Positions 33,951 to 43,548 of a stretch of 64,000 nt of DNA are shown in pieces (position 1 is the stretch's first letter; every line of letters starts with the position of its first letter). This DNA is from CAIMWS01 sp964409245. Lineage in GTDB: Bacteria; Verrucomicrobiota; Verrucomicrobiia; Limisphaerales; UBA1319. The position numbers and the translations under genes were made by a program. A model generated the notes under the pieces. The model was not told the DNA's origin. It ran no database searches and saw nothing but the letters and a program-made list of their open reading frames with translations. The stretch is from NCBI GenBank assembly GCA_964409245.1, contig CAYPCQ010000034.1, positions 4,546-68,545 on the forward strand, given 5' to 3'.

Positions 33951-35567
33951 TTATTGCATGAACCGGCGCGATGCGAAGCGATGATACATCAGCCCCCACG
34001 CCACCAAGGCCAGGAGCAACTGGCACGACAGCCCGGCCAGCTCAAAAGGCGACAAGGCATCTCTAAAATCGATGAACACACCGGGCGAGATCATCAGCAG
34101 CCCGGGAATTACCAGTCCGAATCCCGTCGTGGCCAGCCAGGCGCCCAGAAAGCTCATCCGCAAACTCGAAAAATACAGGCCGATCACGGGCACCGTGATC
34201 CAGGCGGCGCCGCAGAATAAAAGCTGGGCGGATAAATTGAAAATACTGTAATAGGCAAATAGATTGCGATTCATGTAGCACATGGCAATCACCAGGAGCA
34301 GGAGGGCGGTCCCTGGCAGGTATTGGGCCCAAATCCCCCGAATCCTGCCGTTGATGATTTGCCGGGGCTGAATCGGAGTTACCAAAAGCAGTTCAAGAAA
34401 ACCGGATTCCCGCTCCTGGCGGAAACTGCCCGCGGCCGTGAAAGCCATCCCGCCGCAAAGAACCAAAGCCAGCAGGGCCTGCTGCTGGCCAAAGCCGCTA
34501 AAAAACCCATCCGTTAAAAACCAGCACTCCGCCAGGACGACCACCAGGCACCATCCCCAGCGTGAAAGCCGGGCGCTCCAAAAGTAGCTCTGCAGCCAGC
34601 CCACCGGGTTGCGGTCGAGCTGGCGGCCCATGCGGCTATGGAACACCGACCTCCAGAAACGGGGCGTGCAAAACACTTCCAGCAGCCATAGCTGCGTGCG
34701 CGAGGCGCTTTCATCCCCCAAATTCCCTCTCAGCCAGCGCCCCGCCAGCCGGGTAACCGCCAAAAGGCATAACCCGGACCCAGTGGCCAGTGTTCCGGCC
34801 AGCGTGAACCAAGCCTGTTGTTCAGCGGCGCTGGCGCGGCTCCAGAAACCGGCCCATAATCCGGCGCCCGTGGTGATGCTCAGCAAGGCGCCAAAGTCCA
34901 AACGCCCGAAAGCGGACCAAACCAAATCCGGCAGGGACGACCAGGGCGGGATGAATGCCAATTGCCTCCTGTTCTCGAACCGGATTCCGAACATGACCGC
35001 ATGAATGACCAGGAAACCGCAGCCGGCTGCCAGGCTGAACAACTCAGCGGCCAGCAAGGCGCGGGTGAATTTCCGGGAAAGGCACGAGGCCAGCAACCCG
35101 GCGGCCAGCGCCAGGAATAGGGCAGCCAAATTGAGGATCAAGGCCAGGTAGCAATCCTTCGGGCTGACCCCTCCCAGCAGCAGCGGCACGGTCATGATCG
35201 GGACCACCGCCAGGAGCACCACCAGGGACCGCAGGCCATGGCAGAGACTTTTGCCGATCACGATTTCCATGGCTCTGAGCGGTGTTAAAAACAGCAAGCC
35301 CAGCGTGCCTTCCCGCCTTTCGCGGCTGATACAATCCGCCGTCATGACGGGCACCAAAATCCAGATGGATAGGAAAAGGGTGAGGTTGGCCTGATAAAAC
35401 AACCGGCTCCCAAGCTCCGCATCGTTTATACTCCGGTTGAGAGTGCCGAGAACCAAGGTTGCCAAAACCACGCCTGCGCCCAGCACGCGCAACCAAAATC
35501 CGCTGGAACGCCGGGATTCCTCCCGCAGTTCACGCATGATGACCGGCCAGCTAACCATGCTTATCAT
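33951..35567 (-). CDS. ABC-2-type transporter permease
   Basis: 538 residues from the ATG at 35567 (MISMVSWPVIMREL). About twelve hydrophobic membrane segments in two halves; the first half has the typical ISRERREGTLGLLFLTPL block after TM2 and the second half repeats it as FRQERESGFLELLLVTPI, so it is a double-length ABC-2 permease. Such proteins form the channel of exporters with a separate ATPase. No ABC ATPase gene lies in the window. It begins 33 bases after the upstream glutaminase-like gene, so the two may share a transcript. Cargo unknown. Confidence 0.85.
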   Translation of the reverse strand: MISMVSWPVIMRELREESRRSSGFWLRVLGAGVVLATLVLGTLNRSINDAELGSRLFYQANLTLFLSIWILVPVMTADCISRERREGTLGLLFLTPLRAMEIVIGKSLCHGLRSLVVLLAVVPIMTVPLLLGGVSPKDCYLALILNLAALFLALAAGLLASCLSRKFTRALLAAELFSLAAGCGFLVIHAVMFGIRFENRRQLAFIPPWSSLPDLVWSAFGRLDFGALLSITTGAGLWAGFWSRASAAEQQAWFTLAGTLATGSGLCLLAVTRLAGRWLRGNLGDESASRTQLWLLEVFCTPRFWRSVFHSRMGRQLDRNPVGWLQSYFWSARLSRWGWCLVVVLAECWFLTDGFFSGFGQQQALLALVLCGGMAFTAAGSFRQERESGFLELLLVTPIQPRQIINGRIRGIWAQYLPGTALLLLVIAMCYMNRNLFAYYSIFNLSAQLLFCGAAWITVPVIGLYFSSLRMSFLGAWLATTGFGLVIPGLLMISPGVFIDFRDALSPFELAGLSCQLLLALVAWGLMYHRFASRRFMQ

Positions 35568-35599
35568 TTCCAGCCAACTCCCGGTTTGTGATCTCCGGG

Positions 35600-37750
35600 T
35601 TATTGGCTCACCGCAGGCGCCGGGGCCCAATTCCCCTTGGTCCGCGCGCCTTGGGCGCTCCACTTCAGCCACAGGCCCTGGTCATCCAGCAGCCTGATGA
35701 ATACGCCGCCCACCACTGGGCGGGCTTGAAATCCCTTTAGCTCTCCGGTGTGGGTCCAATACCAATCTGTCATCGGCACCCGGCTGGGAGTGTTTTGCAG
35801 AAAATCGCAAACCGGATCCACCAGCGCCTCGAAGTCCTCCCGCAGCCCCGTCAGGCTTGCGGTCCAAACGATCCAATCCAGCTTGGTATATTTTTCACGG
35901 TTATCCAGCGGCAGGCCGTAGCGATTCTGGTTTTTCCGGTAATAGGCCATCTCCTTGCGCGCCACCTCCGGGGGGAAAAGATTCAAACCCAGAATCCGGT
36001 CCCAAACCAGGTTGTATTTTTGGCTCCAGGTGCCGGGTTTATCGAAGGCCAGCCGGTAATGGTCACCATCATCGGCCATTTGCTGCCACCGGACCGCATA
36101 AGATTCGGCCAGGGACCGATACGTTTTGGCCTCCTCTGCCTTGCCCAGCATTTCACCCAATCGGGCGTAGGCACCCAGGGCCAGGATCGCCTTGGCGGAA
36201 AGATTCACGTTGTGGGCCAGGTGACCTGCGAAGTCATCCGTGCAAAGCTGGTTTTCAGGATCCAACCCCTTGCTCCGGAGGTATTCGGCCCAATGGGTGA
36301 GGGTCGTCCAGTAGCGCTGGGCGAATTCGGCTTTGCCTTCGCTCTTGGCCACGGCGGCCACCAGCAGCAGAAGATTTCCCGATTCCTCCACCGGCATCTG
36401 GTTTATATCTGAGCGCTCGCCACCACCGTAAACCTGGCCGGTGGCCAGCGGGTAGGTGCCCAAGTCATGGGGCGCAAAGGGAAACAGCCAGCGCGGGGAC
36501 TCCGCATAGTTGAGAATGGGCACCAGCATCGCCTTGGCCAGGGTGGGACCGAAAAACAGGAACAGCGGACCCATCGGATAGGTTACATCCACCGTGCCGA
36601 TGCACCCGTTGCTGAAGTTTTCCTTGGGGAATAACAGCGGCTCGCCGTTGTCATCGGCCACCAATTTGTTGCCCGCCATGGTTTGGCGGTAAGCCAGGGC
36701 CACCAGCCAGGCATACTTTTCACCACCAAGGTTGGCGCAATCCTGCAGCAACTGGCGATCAAAAGCATCGCATTGATTCATGGTTGCGCCAAAATTCCGC
36801 AGGGCTCCAGCCGCCAGCTCAGCCATCTCCACTCCAGACCGCCGCCAATAGGGCCGCAACGGACGTCCCAGGTAATTGATCGAATACAGGTCGTCATAAG
36901 CCAGCAGCGCCCGATGGGAAACCGGATCCTTGCCGATGGCGCCCAGGTGGAAGGCCAGGGCCATGGCAGGCCAGCCATCCTTGGCCGCCCGCGGCTGGCG
37001 GGCATCGTCAGGTTTGGGCAGCGGCTGGCCGGCCATGAATTCCTGCCGCAAAAACAAGGCATCCCCGATGGCTGACTGAACATCTTTCTCCACCGGCGCA
37101 CAGAGATAGGCGTAGCCCCAGTCAATGCGCAGATCATCCCCCTTTTTGCCCAGGATCCCCTGCTCCTTGGTGCCCATGCGCAGGAGCTCAACCTTGGCAG
37201 TTTTCTCGTGGTGCCACACCACTTCCTGCTCCGGGGTGTTGACCGCCAGTTCCGCGCTGGCTTCAAAATAGAGTGAAACGCGGTGCTTCTGGCCATCCAG
37301 AGAACGCACCTGCCAGGTCAAATAGGTTACCGGCCGCGATAGCAAATCCAGGTTCTGCGGCAGCAGCGGGGATATGAAACTAAAGATGACTTGGATCTGC
37401 TCATTTTGGAACGTGCCCATGGTGCGGGTGGGCAAAACCTCCAGTTGCACTTGTTCCAATGCCGGCGCTTCCTTGGGCTCAGGCCCCAGCAGGCGATAGG
37501 GGATGCCGTCCAGGCGCACCATGCATTGGAGGGCCTGACGGCGCCCGGTCCAATGCGTGGGCCAGGCATCTGTCCAGCGATCCGCCCCCAGCCAGATGCT
37601 GAAATAGGGATCGTGAGTAACCAGCGGGATCGATGGCGGCCGGAAAAGTGCCGTCCTCGTGCCAGCCCCGTCGGCCAGCCCCGTCGGCCAGGTCCACCAG
37701 CAAAATAATATTATCCAACAGGAACGGCGCATGCTCTCCAAACGCTTCAT
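35600..37750 (-). CDS. Secreted glutaminase-A-like protein (DUF4965/DUF1793)
   Basis: 716 residues with a signal peptide (about 8-28). The domain order matches the glutaminase A/DUF4964-DUF5127-DUF4965-DUF1793 proteins. The N-terminal PSIPLVTHDPYFSIWLGAD plus TDAWPTHWTGR is diagnostic. A beta region follows to about 330, then an (alpha/alpha)6-like half with FSNGCIGTVDVTYPMGPLFL (about 380), HDLGTYPLATGQVYGG (about 440) and ending TDWYWTHTGELKGFQARPVVGG. Fungal members were described as glutaminases, but the fold is that of glycoside hydrolases, and the bacterial substrate is open. A sugar substrate is likely in this neighbourhood. Confidence 0.85.
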   Translation of the reverse strand: MKRLESMRRSCWIILFCWWTWPTGLADGAGTRTALFRPPSIPLVTHDPYFSIWLGADRWTDAWPTHWTGRRQALQCMVRLDGIPYRLLGPEPKEAPALEQVQLEVLPTRTMGTFQNEQIQVIFSFISPLLPQNLDLLSRPVTYLTWQVRSLDGQKHRVSLYFEASAELAVNTPEQEVVWHHEKTAKVELLRMGTKEQGILGKKGDDLRIDWGYAYLCAPVEKDVQSAIGDALFLRQEFMAGQPLPKPDDARQPRAAKDGWPAMALAFHLGAIGKDPVSHRALLAYDDLYSINYLGRPLRPYWRRSGVEMAELAAGALRNFGATMNQCDAFDRQLLQDCANLGGEKYAWLVALAYRQTMAGNKLVADDNGEPLLFPKENFSNGCIGTVDVTYPMGPLFLFFGPTLAKAMLVPILNYAESPRWLFPFAPHDLGTYPLATGQVYGGGERSDINQMPVEESGNLLLLVAAVAKSEGKAEFAQRYWTTLTHWAEYLRSKGLDPENQLCTDDFAGHLAHNVNLSAKAILALGAYARLGEMLGKAEEAKTYRSLAESYAVRWQQMADDGDHYRLAFDKPGTWSQKYNLVWDRILGLNLFPPEVARKEMAYYRKNQNRYGLPLDNREKYTKLDWIVWTASLTGLREDFEALVDPVCDFLQNTPSRVPMTDWYWTHTGELKGFQARPVVGGVFIRLLDDQGLWLKWSAQGARTKGNWAPAPAVSQ

Positions 37751-37920
37751 AATATCCTATGATCAGGTCGCCCTGGATCATATCCATATCCCGGCTTTTC
37801 GCCAACCAAATCCGATTCGCCAGCGCGCTCCAGCAGTTATTTGTTTCTTTGATTTGAGTTCGGCGGGAAAACGGCTTAGGGATAGGCGGGTGGCGGGATA
37901 CTGGCGAAGTGCAGAAAACC

Positions 37921-38646
37921 ATGAAAATATCCGTTGTCGTGCCGGCTTATAATGAGGAAAAGCTGCTGGGGGATACTTTGCAGCACATCCGGTGCGCCAT
38001 GCGCAGCTTCCAGGAGATCTCATGGGAGGCGGAACTGATCGTCTGCGATAATAATTCCACCGACCAGACCGCCCGCATCGCCGCCGCGGAGGGCTCCCAG
38101 GTCGTTTTTGAACCGATCAATCAAATCTCCCGGGCCCGCAATGCCGGCGCCGGCGCCGCCACCGGCGAATGGCTGGTTTTCGTGGATGCAGATTCCCGTC
38201 CTTCCCCGGAGCTGTTTGCGGCGGTTGCTGAGCAAATCCGATCAGGAACCTGCCTCGGCGGAGGCGCGGTCGTCAGCATGCCTTCTGTCCGGTTCTGGCT
38301 CCGGACCTTCATCTGGCTCTGGAACTCCCTGAGCATTTCCGCCCGCTGGATGGCCGGCTCGTTCATCTTTTGCCGCCGGGACGCTTTTCGCGAAGTGGAC
38401 GGCTTCAGCAAAGAGCTTTATGTGTCGGAGGAACTTGATTTCAGCCAGAAACTAAAACGCCTGGCCCGCCAGAAAGGCATGCGCATCGTGATCCTGAAAA
38501 ACACCCCTTTGGAAACCTCGGACCGCAAACTCCACCTTTACGGGCCGCGGGATTACCTGAAAATGCTCTGGCAAACGATCATCCAGCGGGGGCGCAATTT
38601 CCGCACGCGTTCCGGCTGCCCGGTCTGGTACGACGGCCGGCGCTGA
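37921..38646 (+). CDS. Family 2 glycosyltransferase
   Basis: 241 residues from the ATG at 37921; an in-frame GTG four codons earlier is less likely. GT2 fold signs: ISVVVPAYNEEKLLG (residues 3-17), the DNNSTDQTA site, RARNAGAGAATGEW, the metal-binding DAD in VFVDADSRPSP (about 85) and EELDFSQKLKR (about 175). A hydrophobic stretch near 120-140 may touch the membrane. It probably transfers a sugar to a lipid or envelope glycan; donor and acceptor are not readable. It converges on the histidine-kinase gene with 13 bases between the stops. Confidence 0.88.
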   Translation: MKISVVVPAYNEEKLLGDTLQHIRCAMRSFQEISWEAELIVCDNNSTDQTARIAAAEGSQVVFEPINQISRARNAGAGAATGEWLVFVDADSRPSPELFAAVAEQIRSGTCLGGGAVVSMPSVRFWLRTFIWLWNSLSISARWMAGSFIFCRRDAFREVDGFSKELYVSEELDFSQKLKRLARQKGMRIVILKNTPLETSDRKLHLYGPRDYLKMLWQTIIQRGRNFRTRSGCPVWYDGRR

Positions 38647-38659
38647 CACCGGCCTGGTT

Positions 38660-41600
38660 TCAGGAACGCACTGGGACCGGCTCACCAGCCGGCAAATAAA
38701 CCCGGATCTCCGTTCCCTTTCCAAGCGTGCTGCGGATATCGAGCCAGCCATGGTGCTGTTTGACAATCCCGTAAACGGAGGCCAGCCCCAGCCCGGTGCC
38801 GCGCCCGACATCCTTGGTGGTATAAAACGGCTCCCAGAGATGGCTGCGCACTTCGTCCGTCATGCCCGTTCCATTATCCTCCACCGCCAGCACCACCCAA
38901 ATTCCTGGGACAGATTCGGGTATCAGGGCCGATTGGCTGGCGGTAATTTCCACCCGGCTGGTGCGAATCTCGATCTTGCCGCCACCGCTCAGGGCATCCC
39001 GCGAATTTTGGATGAGCTGCTCCAAAATTTGTCCGATCATTTCCGGATCCACGAAAAGCTTCGGCAAGGAAGAGGCTGATTCCACTGTCAACTCCACCCC
39101 CGCTGGCAAATCCGGGCGGAGGCGCCCAACCTGGTGTTGAACCAGGTCATTTAAATCCACTTCGGCCCTTTGCAGCCAATGCCGCTGCCCAAAGGCCAGC
39201 AATTGGCGAACCAAACCGGCCGCCCGTACCGCCGCCTTTTCAATCGCGATCAAGAACTCGTTGTCCCGCGTTTTTCCGCTTTCGTCCCGCAAGAAACTCA
39301 AGTTGCCCTGGATGATGGTAAGCAGGTTGTTGAAATGGTGCGCCATCCCCGCAGCCAGCTGCCCCACAACTTCCAATTGTTTGGCCCGCTGCAGCCGGGC
39401 CTCCAGTTCCAAACGCTGGGCGGCCTGACGCTCCAGTTCCGCAGTGCGTTCCTGGACCATTCGTTCCAGCTGCTTTTTTTGTGCCCTCAGCCGCCGCATC
39501 CGCCAAAAATCAAAGCCGATTGCAAAACCTGCCATCCCAGTTGCCACCAGCGCGTAGAACCAGGCTGTTTCGTAAAAATGAGGCAATATTGAAAAGTTCA
39601 AAACCGCGCCCCCAGTTTTCCAGACGCCGTCATTGTTGCAGGCAGTGACTTGAAAAAGGTAGGGGCCCGATTTCAAGTTGGCATACGTCACAACTCGCCG
39701 GTTCCCCGCGTCCCGCCAGCCTGGATCCACATCGGATAATCGGTAACGGAATTGTACTTTTCCCGGGGCCGCAAAACTCAAACCGGCATATTGGAATTCC
39801 ACCTGCCGCGTTCCCACCGGTAAAACCACTGGCTCAACCATGGCTACAGGCCGGCCGTCAATGGTTAGCTTTTCAATCACCACCTCCGGCGGAACCGTGT
39901 TTTTCGTGAGCCGGGATGGATCAGCCACAGCTGCTCCGCGCCGCGTCAGAAACCAAAGCTTGCCATCCTGGGAACGGCACCCAGCGCTCTGGCGCCCGCC
40001 CACGGTGCCCATTTCGGTTAAGCCATCCGCCTGGGTGAACATCCGGGCATTGGCTGGGTGGCTGGCATCCTGCCAATATTGAAATAAATCCGCTTTGGCA
40101 ATCCGGAAGATGCTCCAAGGGGTCGAAAACCAAATGTGTCCCAGGCGATCATCCACCACCCAGAACACATGAAAACTATCCTGCTCGGTTTGGCCAAAAA
40201 AACGCCAGCCGGCCTCCGTTCGGCAAGCCAATCCGTTGGCTGTTCCCAGCCAGATCCGCCCTTCCTGGTCTTCTTGAACACAGTAAACCAGGGGGGCGGC
40301 CCTGGGTCCCGGCAGCGGCAGGAAATCCACCGCTCCGCTTTGCATCGAAAACAGCCCCTTGCTGGTGCCAATCCACAAGGTCGCATCACGGGCATTGTTG
40401 ATGAAACGCACTGTTAACTCATTGGTCCCTTGCAATGAAACCGGCTCAAACTCCTTTTCCCGCTGCCGGTGCAATCCCTTTTCGGTGCCAATCCAAATTT
40501 GCCCCTTGGCATCTTCGTGGATTGCGAAAATATTATTGTCCAGCAAACCGGAATTGGTTCGGTAATTTACCGCCCGCCCAGGCGCCAGGTAATCCACGCC
40601 GCCGCGCCGCGAACCAATCCAAAGCCCCCCTTGAGAATCCTGGAGCAAGGAGGTCACCGTAAGGAGGCTGGATGGCCTGAGGCTTCGGCGGGCTTTGCCT
40701 CCGGATAGCTCGTAAAACCCGTCTTCCATGGAGCCGACCAGCACCGTCCCCGGGTTTCCTTCAGTGATGCACAAAAAATCCCCGCGCAATTCTTCGCGAT
40801 TGGAGTAGGAGGTGAAAACGCGGTCGTTCAGGCAATGCAAACCCGATCCGCCGGCAATCCAAAAATTACCTTCCTTGTCCTCAAAAAAACCCCAAATGCC
40901 CCCGCCCCCCAGGCCAGCCATTTCCGATTCCAATATGACCTGTTCGCTACGGATCCGCGTAATTCCCTGGGCGGTCCCCACCCAAAGCACCCCTTGTGAA
41001 TCCCTCAACAATGCTTGTATCCGGCTATCCTTCAAGCCCCGGTTGCGATCATAAAACGCCTGCCGGTCCTTCATGACATGCAAAAGACCCTCGCTGCCAC
41101 CCGCCCAGAGGCCGCCTTTGCCATCGTCACAAAGCGCCTTTACCCTGGAAAATTCTCTGGGGTGCTTTTCCAAAGGGGCTGATTCAGAAATCATGGGGCC
41201 ATATAATCCTGCCTCACTGCCGAACCAAATACCCCCCTGGCTGTCCTCAAGTATGGCGTTTACTGCAGTGGGTTTCGCTGACGCGATTCCGGCGAAAGGA
41301 TGGAAGCCTGTGGCATCCATGTAAAAGGCGCCGATTGAGGTTCCAAGCCATTTGCGCCCTCGCCGATCCTGGACCAGGCAATTGATGATTACATTTTTGC
41401 CGGTACTAAGCCAATAATGGGAAAAACGGCCTGCCCGATGGCGGATTAATTCTCCACCCACACCGCCACCCCAAAGGGAACCGTCCTGGGCAGCTAATAA
41501 ACAATTGACCATCCGTCCTGCCAGGGCGCCTGCGTTTTTTTCGGTCCAGGTTTCAAAACGATCACCATTAAAACGCGCCAACCCCATTTCCGTTGCCACC

Positions 41601-41809
41601 CACAGATAACCGTCCTGGTTTTGAGTGACCGCTTTAATGGCCGCGGGCGGCAAGCCGTGTTCAATGCTCCAATACCGGCGCTGATATTCATTTAAAGAAC
41701 GGTCTGGATTCAACGCCATGGCTCCGGCCACGGACATCCAAAGCAATAACCATGATCCCAGCCAAACTGGCCTCCCTCGCGGAGAAAATAGGGACTGGAA
41801 TCGGCGCAT
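38660..41809 (-). CDS. Sensor histidine kinase with two-component propeller (HTCS-like, no receiver)
   Basis: The ATG at 41809 follows a strong GGGAGGTGG; a GTG at 41815 is also possible. 1049 residues. A signal segment (about 10-33) precedes some 700 residues of Reg_prop blades (repeats of the DSQGxLWxGT type), making a periplasmic two-propeller sensor, then a Y_Y_Y domain, a membrane helix (about 775) and the kinase: QLAAGMAHHFNNLLTII (phospho-His, about 835), LIQNSRDAL, VEDNGTGM and GTGLGLASVYGIV. It resembles Bacteroides hybrid glycan sensors but stops after the ATPase, without receiver or AraC output. No response regulator is nearby. The ligand is probably a glycan or oligosaccharide. 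Confidence 0.92.
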   Translation of the reverse strand: MRRFQSLFSPRGRPVWLGSWLLLWMSVAGAMALNPDRSLNEYQRRYWSIEHGLPPAAIKAVTQNQDGYLWVATEMGLARFNGDRFETWTEKNAGALAGRMVNCLLAAQDGSLWGGGVGGELIRHRAGRFSHYWLSTGKNVIINCLVQDRRGRKWLGTSIGAFYMDATGFHPFAGIASAKPTAVNAILEDSQGGIWFGSEAGLYGPMISESAPLEKHPREFSRVKALCDDGKGGLWAGGSEGLLHVMKDRQAFYDRNRGLKDSRIQALLRDSQGVLWVGTAQGITRIRSEQVILESEMAGLGGGGIWGFFEDKEGNFWIAGGSGLHCLNDRVFTSYSNREELRGDFLCITEGNPGTVLVGSMEDGFYELSGGKARRSLRPSSLLTVTSLLQDSQGGLWIGSRRGGVDYLAPGRAVNYRTNSGLLDNNIFAIHEDAKGQIWIGTEKGLHRQREKEFEPVSLQGTNELTVRFINNARDATLWIGTSKGLFSMQSGAVDFLPLPGPRAAPLVYCVQEDQEGRIWLGTANGLACRTEAGWRFFGQTEQDSFHVFWVVDDRLGHIWFSTPWSIFRIAKADLFQYWQDASHPANARMFTQADGLTEMGTVGGRQSAGCRSQDGKLWFLTRRGAAVADPSRLTKNTVPPEVVIEKLTIDGRPVAMVEPVVLPVGTRQVEFQYAGLSFAAPGKVQFRYRLSDVDPGWRDAGNRRVVTYANLKSGPYLFQVTACNNDGVWKTGGAVLNFSILPHFYETAWFYALVATGMAGFAIGFDFWRMRRLRAQKKQLERMVQERTAELERQAAQRLELEARLQRAKQLEVVGQLAAGMAHHFNNLLTIIQGNLSFLRDESGKTRDNEFLIAIEKAAVRAAGLVRQLLAFGQRHWLQRAEVDLNDLVQHQVGRLRPDLPAGVELTVESASSLPKLFVDPEMIGQILEQLIQNSRDALSGGGKIEIRTSRVEITASQSALIPESVPGIWVVLAVEDNGTGMTDEVRSHLWEPFYTTKDVGRGTGLGLASVYGIVKQHHGWLDIRSTLGKGTEIRVYLPAGEPVPVRS

Positions 41810-41820
41810 ATCCACCTCCC

Positions 41821-42372
41821 CTAATATTCCGGCCTTGGCTCGAGATTATATTCCTTGCGCAGGGCGTTTTCAGTCAAGGAATCCTGTGCAAATTGACCCA
41901 GTCCAATGGTTTTCCATTCTTCTCGCAGATATCGTGATTCGCGCGTTTTCCGGGCATAGTGCAAGGCATGGATCAACTCATGGCCCAAGCCTACTTCGGG
42001 CGGCCGATGCTGCCAGGCTGCGGCTCCGTTCCTGATTTTTAAGCCATTGGGATTGAAACGGATATGAATTCCGGCCCAGGATTCATTACAAGTATTCTCC
42101 CCGGTGCCCGGCTTGATGATCACGGACGGTTTATTGGTTTCCAGTTGCTGGATTACCTGCCGGATGGTGGCCGATTTTTCGTAAAGACTTTGCAGGGACT
42201 CCCCAATGCGGATTTGATCCGCCGGCTTTCCAACCACTTTGAGGCGCATTAACTTCGGCAAGACCACCGAGTTGGAAACCGCAGGGGATTCGGCGCTAAA
42301 AACCGCCTGCCCAGTCCATAACAAACCCAGCAAACCAGCCCAAATCCAGAACCTATGGATTACAACACACAC
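41821..42372 (-). CDS. Secreted M91 (NleD-like) zinc metalloprotease
   Basis: 183 residues; the only early start is a GTG in a GTGTGTGTG run at 42372. Hydrophobic residues 9-26 (ending FSAES) look like a signal peptide. HELIH (131-135) in GLGHELIHALHYARK is the zinc site; EEWKTIGLGQF follows and supplies the likely third ligand, then SLTENALRKEYNLEPRPEY. This linear order is that of peptidase family M91, known from the enteropathogen effector NleD and from toxin C-termini. Here it is free-standing and exported. It ends 11 bases before the histidine-kinase ATG, so the genes are probably coupled. The target is unknown. Confidence 0.8.
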   Translation of the reverse strand: MCVVIHRFWIWAGLLGLLWTGQAVFSAESPAVSNSVVLPKLMRLKVVGKPADQIRIGESLQSLYEKSATIRQVIQQLETNKPSVIIKPGTGENTCNESWAGIHIRFNPNGLKIRNGAAAWQHRPPEVGLGHELIHALHYARKTRESRYLREEWKTIGLGQFAQDSLTENALRKEYNLEPRPEY

Positions 42373-42399
42373 ACCTACTATATCGTTAATTTATACTTC

Positions 42400-43011
42400 T
42401 CACCCGAACAGCAGATCCTCCGGATGAACTTCCAGGCATTCATCCTGATCCTCCCAAACGACGGCAGGATAATATTCCAGCAATTTCGGGATTAGCTGGC
42501 TGCCTAAAAAAACCAGCAGTTGTTCTGCCTGGCGAGCGGCCATTTCAAATTGGCGATCCTGTTCTAATTTAGACACCTTTTGCATATCCTCCCGGTGAGC
42601 CTCGGCGTGAACTGGAGCATATTTGGCGGCCCAATCGCGCAGCAAGGGTTGCAGAGTGACAGGCATTTCATCAAATGGGATGGCGGTGCCATTGCAGTGC
42701 GGGCAAATCAAGCCTGAATCGAGGATTTCCCGGGTCACCAGCGGCAGCAAGGGAGCCCGGCAGCAGCTGGTATCTGCATAAGCGGACGGAATGCTGACCA
42801 GGTTCTTATGCCAGATTTGCCGGTCATGCCCCACTTGTGAAGCGAGGCGATAGGCCCCCATCAAAGGATGGGAATAACGCCAGGCTCCCCCTTGAAATTG
42901 CCCCAAGGTTTGGGACATCCAGCGAGCCAGCGTTAAATCATCCAAAGCCCGGAAAGTGCGGCCATATTCGCTCCAAAGGCGGTCCGCAGAGGGATCGTTT
43001 TCTTCTGCCAT
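42400..43011 (-). CDS. Conserved-looking cytoplasmic protein with zinc-ribbon-like Cys pairs
   Basis: 203 residues from the ATG at 43011. No signal peptide. Cysteines in SCCRAPL (about 83) and GLICPHCNGTAIPF (about 103-116) make a plausible four-Cys zinc site. The flanks are helical and acidic; the end is VWEDQDECLEVHPEDLLFG. I do not recognise the family. It ends 27 bases before the M91 gene in the same direction. A regulatory or structural role is possible. Confidence 0.65.
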   Translation of the reverse strand: MAEENDPSADRLWSEYGRTFRALDDLTLARWMSQTLGQFQGGAWRYSHPLMGAYRLASQVGHDRQIWHKNLVSIPSAYADTSCCRAPLLPLVTREILDSGLICPHCNGTAIPFDEMPVTLQPLLRDWAAKYAPVHAEAHREDMQKVSKLEQDRQFEMAARQAEQLLVFLGSQLIPKLLEYYPAVVWEDQDECLEVHPEDLLFG

Positions 43012-43134
43012 CACTGACCTAGATTAAGAATCGGGATCCTGCTTGTCGAGCTTTCAATGCCATCCTGGCCCCCGCTTTTTGACCATGCCGAAAGCCATTC
43101 CGTACTGTAACGGCCATTTTTTAAAAGCTTAGAC

Positions 43135-43164
43135 TTGCCAAAGGGCAAGCCTCCTCCCTAAATT
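43135..43164 (+). promoter_or_regulatory. Promoter of the yajC-secDF run, overlapped by a palindrome
   Basis: TTGCCA (43135-43140), 18-base spacer, TAAATT (43159-43164), ending 20 bases before the yajC ATG. The -35 is part of an inverted repeat CTTGCC-AAAG-GGCAAG (43134-43149), which could be an operator or chance. Confidence 0.42.
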
Positions 43165-43183
43165 AACCGCTCTTTATTTGATT

Positions 43184-43537
43184 ATGATGTTTTTTTCGCA
43201 AAATGCGACACTACGGTTGGGCCTGTTAGCCGAAGCAGCTCAACCCAATGCCGCCCCGTTCTGGGTTAACATGTTCCCGCTGGTGTTGATTTTCGTGGTT
43301 TTTTACTTTGCCCTGATCCGTCCTCAGCAAAAAAAAGCCAAGGAACATGAAGTGCTGCTCAAAACCATCAAATCCGGTGACAAAGTGGTTACCAGTGGCG
43401 GGATTGTGGGCGTGGTGGTCGGGCTTAAGGATAAGACCGTGTCGATCCGTTCGGCCGACTCCAAATTGGAAGTATTGAAAGGCAACGTTGCGGAAGTTCT
43501 CGAACGGGCTGCTGCTGGTTCAACGAATAGCAACTAA
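43184..43537 (+). CDS. yajC: Preprotein translocase accessory subunit YajC
   Basis: 117 residues from the ATG at 43184 (a second ATG follows at once; an in-frame TTG is at 43178). One membrane helix (about 32-48, FPLVLIFVVFYFALI), then RPQQKKAKEHE and the conserved IKSGDKVVTSGGIVG cytoplasmic part, as in all YajC proteins. It associates with SecDF in the inner membrane to help protein export. It lies 11 bases before secDF. Confidence 0.96.
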   Translation: MMFFSQNATLRLGLLAEAAQPNAAPFWVNMFPLVLIFVVFYFALIRPQQKKAKEHEVLLKTIKSGDKVVTSGGIVGVVVGLKDKTVSIRSADSKLEVLKGNVAEVLERAAAGSTNSN

Positions 43538-43548
43538 TTAGACAGATC

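Noticed and set aside
42372..42372. Frameshift at the GTGTGTGTG run at the M91 start
   Set aside because: The run only makes the start codon uncertain; the frame downstream is intact with signal peptide and zinc motif.
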